The notes under the pieces are model-generated. The model had not been told where the DNA came from. It saw only the letters and a list, made by a program, of their open reading frames with translations, and made no database searches. A DNA stretch of 64,000 bases from JAHELQ01 sp965603365 (GTDB taxonomy: Bacteria > Acidobacteriota > Aminicenantia > UBA2199): assembly GCA_965603365.1 (NCBI GenBank), contig CBFDCR010000019.1:1-64000 (forward strand), in the 5' to 3' direction. The translations under genes and the position numbers were made by a program. Below are positions 32,301 through 41,800 of the stretch, piece by piece (the stretch's first letter is position 1; every line of letters begins with the position of its first letter).

Positions 32301-32489
32301 TCGCAATATCTCGTGACGCTTAATCATCTCTTCGAGACTCCCGGCCAGCAGCCGTTCGTTTAGCCCTCCCTCGATGTGTAAAACCAGGGGGATGTTGTGA
32401 TATACGGGGCTGTGGTCATAGACATTGCCCGCCTCAAACTTATCGATAAACCACAATCTCTCTTGATGATATGACGCCTTTATTTCCAC
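26304..32489 (-). CDS. NRPS, C-A(rSAM-B12)-T-C, Thr-type A, FNI tail
   Basis: 2061 aa. Unlike its neighbours it starts with a full C domain (YHQERLWFIDKF at the N-terminus, HHIVCDR near residue 140, with Arg replacing the final Gly). The A domain starts near 475 and is interrupted between A2 and A3 (about residues 575-1130) by a radical SAM domain (RGCPYRCAYC near 650) and then a B12-binding-like domain (LLDVSQ near 960, GGPYAT, IGEGES near 1080). It resumes at YTSGTTGKPKG near 1170. The pocket reads DFWNIGMVH, the threonine code. Then T (LGGHSLKA near 1565) and C with HHIISDG near 1747. The tail is DTEVKFNI. Start is a GTG at 32489, one nucleotide after the stop of the repeat ORF, so translation is probably coupled. 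Confidence 0.94.
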   Translation of the reverse strand: MEIKASYHQERLWFIDKFEAGNVYDHSPVYHNIPLVLHIEGGLNERLLAGSLEEMIKRHEILRTAIIARAGQVFQEIQADVDWRLETVVLADDVPGDKHEQALSLSIDFVKQPFELETPPLMRAKLITISDDRHLLAVGFHHIVCDRYSLKIFSGELWSLYRGYLEGKTPALPPLSQHYADFSQWQYGFADEWLVPLVFYWKRRLKGKLRPLELPTDNPRQAIHVFFEGRKKFKIPGAIEDRLDRFGRASGYSCFLVLLAAFKVLLHKYSGQNEIVIGLSEENRSQAAMEQIIGPLANLSVSGSFMVPELSFRQWLEDLRHLMDEDQKYNSLPFEKLVLELKPGIDMSRTALFDILFQYDEAPFPFPLPPTAGMEVDVVETNLGWGKYDLNLLIHRQEDGLWGSLVYNRAYYHDATISRWAGHYTHLLAEVLRCPDTPIADLEVLTEEEKSQLLYEFNDTAAGYPENKTIHLLFEEQAARVPGHIAVRFEDNTLTYSELNRQANQWARLLRSRGVAPDVIVGVMLEPSPGMVVALLAVLKAGGAYLPIDPAYPEKRVIYMLRDAHVSYLLTGSGDMAKISLIALLNLQQQKFEPIKTGARPQITDFDGLPVPERPLVDYEKYNQYIGQAAVKNSIALQGSRGCPYRCAYCHRIWPKKHVCRSAENILAEVKLYYDIGIRRFAFIDDIFNLNAENSSRFFELLLKHRLCLQLFFPSGMRGDLLTPGYIDRMVEAGVSGLALALETPSLRLQKLIGKNLNIDKLRENIEYFCAQHPQVILDLFTMHGFPSETEEEALMTLEFIKSIKWIHFPYINILRIYSNTDMEKIAIDSGIPRQAILDQENLTQNNYAGTLPFDKKFTVKYQTDFLNDYFLLPERLLEVLPHQMRLFTEDEVVQKYNNYLPAEIGCFDDILKLAGLTRQQLSVQDFCDERRAFVPGLNRRLRGIFPARNPRQDALKILLLDVSQEFSGESSVIYDVAEPPLGLMYLMSSLYKQFGDEVEGRIAKSRLDFDNFAQLKELVCRFKPDIVGIRSLNFSRDLFHRTTLMLRQWRSDVPIIAGGPYATSDCVSILQDRHVDILVIGEGESTFGELIHEILENGKKLPPQAVLREIKGIAYIPHHGEGPQPSALHILLLAELTEQVAAAPPGNPGHLNRPGDLAYLIYTSGTTGKPKGSAVEHRSVVRLLFNDNSLFDFGSRDVWTMFHSFCFDFSVWEMYGALLYGGTLIVIPRWLAMDTEKYLELLKSEGVTVLNQTPSAFYNLLNWEMASQAKALRLRYVIFGGEALKPARLKSWQEKYPETRLINMFGITETTVHVTYKEVGAAEIERNTDNIGRPLPTTHAYVLDGRLRLQPLGVAGELAVGGPGLSRGYLNKPELTARKFVDDPYRAGQRLYLSGDLVKFYHSGEMAYLGRQDHQVQLRGFRLEPGEIESQLILIDGVEDAVVIDRPGDNGDMHLCAYVVLAEERQPGMDQADIKNCLAESLPYYMVPSFFIRLNKIPLSANGKVDRQALPAPEIEAKGGHAASVGEVEKKLVEIWADVLKIADSAIGIHSDFFDLGGHSLKATILIARIHREFNIKIPIVEVFKQPTIIGLSAYIRRAAAERHVPIEPMEKREYYPLSASQRRLYFLQQINRQNISYNIPFSRHLGPEVAREKLERAFRQLIRRHDCLRTSFELVEGEPVQRVHDRLDFHITYFESSAPTDGGAPGVERLLKKFVRPFDLGRVPLIRAGLIGSRDFNILVVDMHHIISDGVSHGILNEDFAALYEGRDLPPLKLQYTDYALWANGEEQRKIVEKQAEFWLKNFSGKLPLLDLPTDFPRPAGQNGKGSYTFFSLAEKEAAILRETADKTNATLFMVLLSIFNIWLSRLSGQEDIVVGTPIAGRRHVDLARVIGNFVGTLAIRNVPAGNKSFVEFLDEVKASCLAAFENQEYPFEDLVARLALDRHTGRNPVFDVLFNLLNQNEYAGDVADYDPAAAPDHHPSSAKFDLNLTAIEADGLLIFNLEYATALFKPETIERCIDLFKRIAAAIGEDETVLLKDIDIGYDIRPFKKIDTEVKFNI
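29100..30760 (-). other. Embedded permuted radical SAM-B12 unit (copy 2)
   Basis: Same arrangement and insertion site as the unit in the 2915-aa NRPS: linker (FDGLPVPERPLVDYEKYN), CPYRCAYC barrel, ALALETPSLRL, GFPSETEEEA, then B12-type fold (PLGLMYLMSSL, GGPYATSD, IGEGESTF) ending at EIKGIAYIPHHGE before A3. The three copies look homologous throughout, which implies one permuted ancestor that was copied. Boundaries are approximate. Confidence 0.9.
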
Positions 32490-32490
32490 A

Positions 32491-32814
32491 TCACTCTCCC
32501 GACCATCGATTGAGCTGTTCGGAACAGCTATTTAGCTGCTCGGAACAGCTATCGAGCTGCTCAGAACTGCAATACAGCAGCAAAAAGCTGCGATCGAGCT
32601 GCTCGGAACTGCGATCGAGCTGCTCGGAACTGCGATCGAGCTGCTCAGAACTGCGATCGAGCTGCTCAGAACTGCGATACAGCAGTTCAGAACTGCGATC
32701 GAGCTGCTCGGAACTGCGATACAGCAGCAAAAAGCTGCGATACTGCAGTTCGGAACAGCTATTGAGCTGTTCGGAACAGCGATTTAGGGGTTTGGGAACG
32801 ACTCTCATGATCAT
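32491..32814 (-). CDS. Heptapeptide-repeat ORF bridging two NRPS genes
   Basis: A 107-codon ORF whose sequence is almost entirely 14 seven-residue units of the type DRSSEQL, with variants such as YRSFLLL, NSCSEQL and DRSSELL. Its ATG overlaps the TGA of the 3542-aa NRPS (ATGA), and its own stop is one nucleotide before the GTG of the 2061-aa NRPS, so it would pass ribosomes from one giant gene to the next. Whether the peptide has a function is unknown. One leucine per heptad gives only a weak coiled-coil pattern. The opposite strand is also open through the array, so openness alone is poor evidence; the exact coupling at both ends is the main argument. Confidence 0.45.
   Translation of the reverse strand: MIMRVVPKPLNRCSEQLNSCSELQYRSFLLLYRSSEQLDRSSELLYRSSEQLDRSSEQLDRSSEQLDRSSEQLDRSFLLLYCSSEQLDSCSEQLNSCSEQLNRWSGE
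32502..32795 (-). repeat. 21-bp tandem repeat (minisatellite), about 14 units
   Basis: Contiguous 21-bp units run without spacers from about 32502 to 32795. The commonest plus-strand unit is aactgcgatcgagctgctcg followed by g or a; variants change the middle (atacagcagttc, atacagcagcaa) or the ends (aacagctat). Each main unit contains the inverted repeat CGAGC-T-GCTCG and a CGATCG palindrome. The unit length is a multiple of three, so copy changes keep frame. The array fills the gap between two NRPS genes and coincides with the 107-codon ORF. Confidence 0.95.
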
Positions 32815-35800
32815 CCCACCGCCTCCCTGGCAAAGGAGTGAAACGACGGCTCCTCGATTTTTTCCTTCAAGATCAAAGCCGAAACCGACAGCCGGGGATC
32901 CCCGGCAATACCCTCAAACAGTTTCAGGTAATGTTTGATCATGGCCACGATGGTCTTATTAAAAAATAGATCCGAATTGTATTCGAAAATGACGTCTATC
33001 GAGTCGGTATTTTCGATAAAATAGACGGATAGATCATATTTGCTCCTGATCTGCTGCCTGATCCGTATGGCCCTGGTTTCGTTGTTCTCCCTGAATAAGC
33101 CGGTTTCCGGGTGACTCAAATTGATCATACCCAGGGCCACATCAAACAGCGGCTGCCTGCTGACATCCCGTTTGACCTTTAAGCGGTCGACGATCATGTC
33201 GATGGGGTACAACTGGTACTTTATGGCCTCCAGCGTGCCTGTCTTTACAATCCGCAAGATATTTAGGAATGAGGCATCTTCAGCAAATGTAGAACGCAGG
33301 GCCAGGGTATTCAAATAGTTGCCGATCTGGTTCTCGGCGTCCGGGTGCACCCGCCCGCCAAAAACGGTACCCACCACCAGGTCATTCTGACCGGAGAAGT
33401 GAAACAGCAGGACTTTAAAGGAGGTCAACAATACCATAAACAGGGTGGCTTCACTCTCATGGGCAATCGCTCTCAATTTGCCGGTGATCCCTGCCGGGAT
33501 GACAAAACTTGCCGAATTGCCGTTGTATGTCTGTATGGGTTGACGTTCTTTATCATAGGGCAGTTCCAGCAGCGGCACGCCGTCTTTAAATTTGTCTAAC
33601 CAATAATTTTCAAGTATCTCGATGTTTTCCCCCCGCAACTGTTCATCCTGCCAGTACACATAATCTCTATATTGAATCCTCAATTCCGGCAGTAGTTGCC
33701 CCTCATACACGGCGCCGAACTCCTTTATCAAAAGCTCCACCGACAGGATGTCGCAGGCGATGTGGTGAATGGTAAACAACAATACCCACTTTTGCGCCTC
33801 CAGGTGGAGGAGCCTGGCCCTCATCAGGGGGCCCCGCAGCAGGTCGAAGGGGGTATTTTTATCCAGCTTCCTGAATTCCTCCATTTGCTCCTCCCGGTCG
33901 GCCGCTGCCCTGAGATCCGTATACTCTACCTTAAAGTCTATTTCCGCCGGCAGCAGTACCTTTTGTTTGACCTCTTCGGCCAGGGGCAAAAATACCGTGC
34001 GCAAACTCTCATGCCGTTCGATCAATTTATGAAACGTCCCCTCTAAGGCACAGCGGTCAATATCGTTAAACGTAAACACACTGGTCAGGTTAAAAGATAT
34101 GGACGACTCTTCGGATTGGCACACCGTCCACATCCGCTGCTGCGCATTTGAGGCCTCGTAGTACTCCCGCTTCTCTACAGGCCTGATGGCCAAATATTTA
34201 TCTTCCAGCGCGGCCCTGATATATTCGGCCAATCCCCGGATCGACAACAGCCTGAACACTTCGGCTAAGGGGATCTTTATATTCATTTCCTGGTGAATCC
34301 TCGAGACCAGCACGGTGGCCTTCAAGGAGTGCCCCCCCAATTCAAAGAAGTTTGCCTGGATACCGATCAGCCTCTCATCGACATTCAATATGTCCGACCA
34401 GATGGCCGCCAGTCTCCGCTCTATCCCGTCGCCGGGGCCGATGTAATCGTCCGCTGCCTCCAGCCGGGGTTCGGGCAGGGCGCGGCGGTCCACCTTACCG
34501 TTGGGGGTCAGGGGGATCTGATCCAACCGGACAAAGTAGGCGGGGATCATATAATCGGGCAGACTCTGCGACAGGAAATGCCTCAGCGCAGGGGTCTCCA
34601 TCCGGGCGGCGGCGGCATAGTAGCCGCACAAATACCTCTCGCCGTCGGCCCACCTGTCGATCACCACCGCCTCGACGATATCCCGGTGCCTCAGCAATCG
34701 GTTCTCTATCTCCGCCGGTTCGATGCGGAATCCCCTGATTTTCACCTGGTGATCCCGTCGGCCTAAAAATTCGATATTGCCGTCCGCCAGCCGCCGGGCC
34801 ATATCGCCGGTCTTAAACAACCTGCCGTTGCCGGCAAAGGGAAGGGAAACGAACCTCTCCGCCGTCAAATCCAGGCTGTTGGCGTACCCCCGGGCCAGGC
34901 CGACACCGGCTATACACAGTTCTCCCCTCACCCCGGCGGCCTGTACCCGGCCGTGGGCATCTAACACATAGGCCCGGGTGTTGTAAATGGGGAAACCGAC
35001 GGTGGCCGCCTGGCCATTAAAATTTCCCCGGCTCATATTTACATTGGCGGCACACACGGTGGTCTCGGTGAGGCCGTAGGCATTAAAAAATTCGACCTCC
35101 TCCCTCCAGGTGTCGATTAACGTCGGCGTCGGCGGGGAACCGGCACTGATCAACACCCTCAGGGATTTGAGATCCGCCGGCCCGAAGTGGTTCAAATAGG
35201 GCGGCGGTATGGTGGCGATGGTGACATCATGGGCGGTCATGTACTTCTTGAATTGATCAAAATCCCCGATCAACCTCTCGGTCAGCAGGCACAGGGCCGC
35301 GCCGTTTAACAGTGTCATGACGATTTCCGAGAGGGAGGCATCAAAAGAGATGCTGGCAAACAGGACGATGGTATCGTCGGGCGTGATATCGAACCGATCT
35401 TTAAAGGCGGCATGGAGGTTCAAGACGCCCCGGTGTTCGACCATCACCCCCTTGGGGGTGCCGGTTGTCCCCGAGGTGTACAACACATAGGCCAGGTCCC
35501 CGGCAGTGGTGTGGTCGGGCAGCCGCTCCATATCCCCGCTCCCGGCAAAACCGGCCTGATCCTCCGCCAGGACAACACCCTGCCGGGGGAGACAGTGTGT
35601 CAATCTCTCACCAGGGGCAAACAGGTGGGCGGCGGTAACCAGGACCCCGGCACTGCTGTCTGCCAGCATATACCCCTGTCTCTCCTGGGGATATTCGGGA
35701 TCTATGGGCAGATAGGCCCCACCGGCCTTCCATATGCCGATAATCGCTGTCAGCATGGCCAGCGACCGCTCCAGCATCAGCCCGACTATCGTATTGGCAA

Positions 35801-38800
35801 AAACCCCCTTGCCCCTTAAGACCCGGGCCATTTGAGCGGCCCGCTCATCGAGGAGACGGTAGGTCAACCTTTGGTCCTCAAGAATAAGCGCGGTTCGATG
35901 GGGCGTCTTGTCTGCCTGTTCTGCGAATAAGCGGTGAAGGGTCTTATCCCCGGGAAAATCTGCGGCCGTATTGTTAAAATCCACCAGCAGTTGTTCTCTC
36001 TCGGCCCGGGGAATCATGTCTATTTCGGATATCTCCTGGCCGGTGTTACCCGACAGGCCGGAAATGATGCCTCGCAAATAGCCGATGAACCGTTCGACCG
36101 TCGGGGGCTTAAAGAGCCCCTTACAATACTCAAAGTCGAGGTGAATGTGTTCCCCCAGGTCGACCGCGGTCAGGGTCAAATCAAATTTGGAGCTGCCCTC
36201 GCGGTGCACATACTCCCCACTCCCGGTGTCCAGATTGAGAAAATAGTCGCCGTCGTATTCGGCCTGGTTTTGCAGGTTAAACATGACATCGAAGATGGGA
36301 TTTCGACCGGCATCCCTGTCTACCCCCAACTGCTCCACCAGGTCCTCGAATTGATACTCCTGGTTTTCGAAGGCCCTCAGGGTATTCTCTTTGACCTCCT
36401 TTAAAAGAGACCCGAAGGTCTCGTCGGCCCCGACACGGTTCCTGAGGGCAAGGGTGTTGACAAACATGCCGATCAGCCGCTGTAAATCGGCATGTGTCCG
36501 GGCAGCGGTGGAGGTGCCCACCACGATGTCCTCTTCCCCCGAAAGCTTATACAACAAAATGTTGTATACCGCCAGCAGCACCATAAACAGGGTGAATTCG
36601 GTGTCCCGGCTCATATCTTTTATAAATCTTGTCTCAGGGCGGCTTAACACGAAACTGACGCTGTAACCGTCGAAACTCCTGTTGGCCGGCCTGGTAAAAT
36701 CCGTGGGCAGATCCAGGCTGGGTATCCCGGCCGAAAACCTGTCCAGCCAATATTTCTCCTGCTGTCCGGTTAAATTCCGCTGCTCTTCCCCCCGCTGCCA
36801 CTCGGCATAATCTTTATACTGCAGGCCCAGGCGGGGCAGGTCCCGGCCCTCGTATAGGGCCTGGAACTCTTCGCTTAAAATTTTATGCGAGGTGCCGTCG
36901 GAAATGATGTGGTGCATGTCTATCATTAAAATATTATCCTTCGCCGTGGTGATTAAGCCGACCCTGAACAGGGGCAGCCGGGTCAAATCGAAGGGTTTGA
37001 CAAAATCCCGGGATATCGCCTCCAGCCCCGGCCGCTCCAGGTCGGCGGCCTCGAAGTAGGCGACGGCGAAATCGACCTCCTCATGGATCTCCTGTACCGG
37101 CTCTCCATTTCGCATCTCAAAAGATGTTCTCAAGCTCTCATGCCGGTGGATCAAGGTCTTAAATATGGTGTCCAGTCTCCCCCTATCGATATCGGCGGGC
37201 AGGTGATTGACCTGGAACACATTGTAGAAGGTGCTCTGCGGCGCCATCTGCTGCATGATATATATCCTCTTCTGGGCCGACGATAAGGGGTAGTACTCTT
37301 TTACCGGGGCAGGCTTAATGGGAACGAATTGGCAACTGTCGGCAATGCCCCTGATATACCCTGCCAGGCCGCCGATGGTGGGGGTCTTAAACATCTCCCC
37401 CACCGGCACCCTGACATTGAATTCCCTATGTATCCTGGAGATGAGATTAATCGCCTTCAAGGAGTGGCCCCCCAGGTCAAAAAAGCTGGCGTCTATGCCT
37501 ATCTTATCCCTATCCAGGCCCAATACATCGGCCCATACGGCCAGCAGCTTCTCCTCCACCGCATCGCTGGGGGCTGCGATTCTCTCTGCCGTCACCGCCC
37601 CGGGAGCCGGTAACGCCCGCCTGTCTATTTTGCCGTTTACGGTCAAGGGGAAAGCAGCCAACTGGACAAAAAAAGCCGGGATCATATAATCCGGCAGCCG
37701 GGCCGACAGTCTCTCCTTCAGCCCGGGAACCGGCATCTCCTTTGGGGCGGTAAAGTAGGCACACAGATATCTCTCTTCCGGCCCTTCGTCACCGCCGGTC
37801 TCATCCCCCCGGGCCACTACCAGGGCTTCGGTTATCGGCTCAATAGCCAACAACTGGTTCTTTATCTCTTCGGGTTCCAGCCGGAATCCCCTGATCTTGA
37901 CCTGGTGGTCCAACCGGCCGTATAACTCGAGGCGGCCATCCGGCAAGAAGCGGCCCAAATCGCCGCTGCGGTATACCCTCTCCCCCGGTACAGAGGGATT
38001 GAGCCTGAATCTCTCAACCGTCTGTTCCGGGTTATTCAGGTAGCCCTCAGCCACGCCCTTACCGGCAATACACAACTCCCCGGGAATGTTGATGGGCAGG
38101 GGTTGGAGATGGGAATCGAGGACATACACCCGGGTGTTGGCGATGGGCCTACCCATGAGCGCGGTATTGGCCCCATCGATGTCCCGGAGTGCCGCCGCGG
38201 TGACGGTGGCCTCGGTGGGCCCGTACTCGTTGTGGAGTCTTAAGCGGGGCGCCATCTCCTTACTCTTGCGGATGAGTGCCCCGCCGCTCCGCTCACCGGC
38301 CAGAACCACAAACCTGAGACTCTCCAGGTCCTTTCCAGCGGCCGATTGGAGCAGCGCCTCATACATCCCCGGCACCAGGCTTGAGTTGGTGACCTTCTCC
38401 GCCCTGATAATCTCCTTTACAAAGGCAAAATCAAGCTTCCGGGCGTCGGGCACCAGTATGAGCCGTCCCCCCGAAAGCAGGCTGGAATAAAAATTGGCCC
38501 CGAAACCGTCAAAACTGTACGAGAGGGGCTGAAGGGTCACATCGGCGGCGCCGCAGCCATAAGCTTCGAGCCGCCAATCCACGTAGTTGACAAGCCCGCC
38601 GTGCTCCACCAGCACGGCCCGGGGTTTTCCCGTCGTGCCCGAGGTGAATATCATATAAGCCAGGTCATGGGGCCGGCTGGCATGGACGGGATTTCCAGGG
38701 CCGGGGCCCAACGCCTGCCGGGGGTGCCGGTAAAATTCATCCAGCCAGATACAATCCAGGGGCAGTGCCGCCTCCGCCGCGGCTGCCTCCCTCATGAAGG

Positions 38801-41800
38801 CAATCCCCGGGATCTTCATCAACTCCTCCTGGGGCGGCAATTTTCCCCCGTTATCCATGATCGCCTGGAGGAGCTCGCAGAAGGTGACCTCCCCTTCCCC
38901 CATGACCAGCAGATCGATGTGCCGGTCTTGCAGCACGCCGTCAAAGTTGGTGGTGGCATAGGGCCCCCCGGCTACCAGGGGCCCGCTAAAACCCCACTCC
39001 CGGATCCTGGCGACCGTGCGGTGGAAGAAATCTTTAAAAAACGTCAATGTCCGTACACCGACGACATCCGGTTTAAACGCCTCCAGCAAGGCGGCCAGCT
39101 CTTCATAGGAGTCAAAATCATAGCGGGCCTTGGCCAGTTTTCCCCTGACTTTTTGGCCAAACCTCTCATAGACATAGGTCATAAGATGGATCAGGCCGGT
39201 GGGCGGCTCGTACACATCAAAAAACAATCTATCGCCGCTGAACACCTGGGAGAGATCCAGGAGTAAAATCCTCAAAGCCCCGGCCCCTGCTTGCCTGGCG
39301 GGGAAATACTGCCTCATCCCCTCATCCAGGTGGGGCACGGCGATGTCTTCCCTGGGCAGGCACTGGCTGCCCGCCAATTCATCCTCCAGGATTCCCAAAA
39401 ACTGCCTGAGTTGGGTAAAGGATTTGAATTCCACCGGCAGGTGGTTGGAATATTTCTTTAAGAGTTCCTCCTCGGTCATGGCCTTCATCTGCCAGGGCAG
39501 TACATGTAATAACCGCTCTTTTACTAAAAAGTAATTGTCCAGGAAATCGGTCTGGCACTCCAGGGTCACTTTCCGGTCAAAGGGAATGGTAGCGGGGGTC
39601 TCATGGAAGCCGAGGTTTTCGGATTTTAAAATCGCCTCCCGGGAGATGCCGTTTTCCAGGGCCAACCGCTCCATGTCGGTATGGGGATAGATCTTCAATT
39701 TACTGAACAGCGGGAAATGGAGCCAGCGGAGATCCTTTATGAAATCCACCGTCAGTCGTGCCTCCTCAGCGGTTTCGGAGGGAAAGCCGTGCATCATAAA
39801 CAGGATCGAAACGACATGGGGATGTTTTTCACACAGATACTCCAGGTTGCGGTGCAATTTTTTTAGATTCAGGTGCTTCATCACCAGCTTTTGCAGCCGG
39901 GGGGAGGCGGTCTCCAGGGCCAGGGCCAACTCGGCGGTCCCGGCCTCCACCATGGCGTCGATGTAATCCCCGGTCAAAATATCGCCCCGCATACCATTGG
40001 GGAAATATAACCGGACATCGAGGCCATTGCGGCCGATCAACTCGAAGAAGCGCCGGCTGTTTTTTATATTCAAATTGAATATGTCGTCCAGGAATGTAAA
40101 CCTGCGGATTCCCATGTTGTAAAACAGCCGGACTTCCTCCAGGAGGCTTTCGGCCGAACGGACGACATGGGTCTTGGGCCATATTTTATGGCAGTAGGCA
40201 CACTTAAACGGACAGCCCCGGGTGGCTTGCAGGGCAATGCTGTTTTTGACAATTTCCCGGTCAAAATATAGATTGTGTTTTTCATACAAAGAACGGTCGG
40301 GGATGGGCAGACGATCCAGATCTTGAACCTGGGGCCGGCCGGCCGTCCGGCACAACTCCCTTGTCCCCCCTGGCCGGGCATAATCCGGCATGGACTGTTT
40401 ATCCAGGACAGCGGAGCGCGTCAACAGGAGGGAGGCGCCCCCCTCTTTTAACATGAAGTCGATCCTCTCTGCCGGCAGTCCCGGATCGATGGGGAAATAG
40501 GCGCCCCCGGCCTTCAATATTGCCAATATGCCGGCCGCCATGTCCAGGCTGCTGTCCACCATCAGCGCCACGATACTACCGGCAGTCACCCCTTTGCCCC
40601 TTAAAAGCGCCGCCAGTCGGTTGGCCCTGTCGTTTAACTCCCGGTAAGTCCAGTCTTCACAGAATATTTTTCTCCTCTTGCCCTCGATGTACTCGTGCAG
40701 CCGGGCATTCATATTTAAGTAGCTCTGGCTGACCCTTGAATTTAACTCATCGTCGTCAAAATAAATATAGGGATAGTCGAAGGTCTCGACCCCCGGATGG
40801 GGCGCGGGCTGGTTGAAGTTTTTTTCACTGCACTCCAGGAAATCTTCATAACTCCTGGCCGCGGCAAACATGCCGTAGGCTTCGACCTTATCGAGAATCG
40901 GTGCCCCGGGTTGGGCATGGAGCCGGCCCCAATGCAGGCCGGAGAGGGTTGAATAGGTCGCCATTATTTGCGACAGCACCTTCTCGGCGGCAGCGATATC
41001 CTCGGTGGAAAGGAAGGGCAGGCCGTTGATTAGATTGAGTCTGACCTCGGCATTGTCATACTTCTCGCATTCATCAAAGAAGGCAAACAGTTCGTCATCG
41101 CCGGGCTGCGGCTTTACCAGCTTCAATTCCGCCAACCGATAGCGGTGCCCCTGGGAGAGGCTGGTCATGTCGATATCCCAATAGACATATTTGAAGGTGC
41201 GGCTGGCCAACGCTATGATTTCGGCCGAGGGGGGAGACACATTCACATAGATACAAAAATGGGCGGTCAGATCGATCCCCTGCCATATCTTCTTTAGATA
41301 AGCCAGGAGGCGTTCATTGGTCTCCACGAAATCAAACATGAAGGTGGAGGCATACTCCCTGGCCGCCAGGATATCCCTTCTAACCAGGTCGGCGGGCCGG
41401 TTAAGGAGTTTGGGCCTGTTGAAGATGCGCTCCTGGGCCTGGCGGCAGCCGCCGCAGTAGAAACAATTCAGGCTGCAGCCCTTGTGGGTATAGATAAAAA
41501 ACGTACCCAGGCGGGAGGAGATGTTGGAAACCAGTATCTCATCCAGGTGGGACAGGTATATCTGCCGGGAAAGTGCCTCGTCTTCCACATAGGTAAGGGG
41601 ATTGGTTACGATTTTTCCCCCTCTCTTATAAACGGCATTGGGGACATAATCGGCATCCCGGCACAACGCCAATAACGGGGCTTCGCCGTCGCCCCGGATG
41701 ACACAATCGATATATTCATATTGAATGATCCGTTCATAATAATAGGAGGCGGTATTGCCGCCCACCACGGTTTTGATATCGGCAGAATACTGTTTGACTA

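Noticed and set aside
32502..32795. CRISPR array
   Set aside because: The 21-bp units are contiguous and lack spacers, and no cas genes are nearby.
32471..32938. Plus-strand 155-codon ORF over the repeat
   Set aside because: It is open only because the repeat lacks stops on both strands; it runs antisense into an NRPS gene and has no coupling or ribosome site.
38601..39266. Plus-strand 221-codon ORF
   Set aside because: It lies opposite the conserved radical SAM-B12 region of the 3542-aa NRPS and has no recognisable domain; it is a shadow of codon bias.
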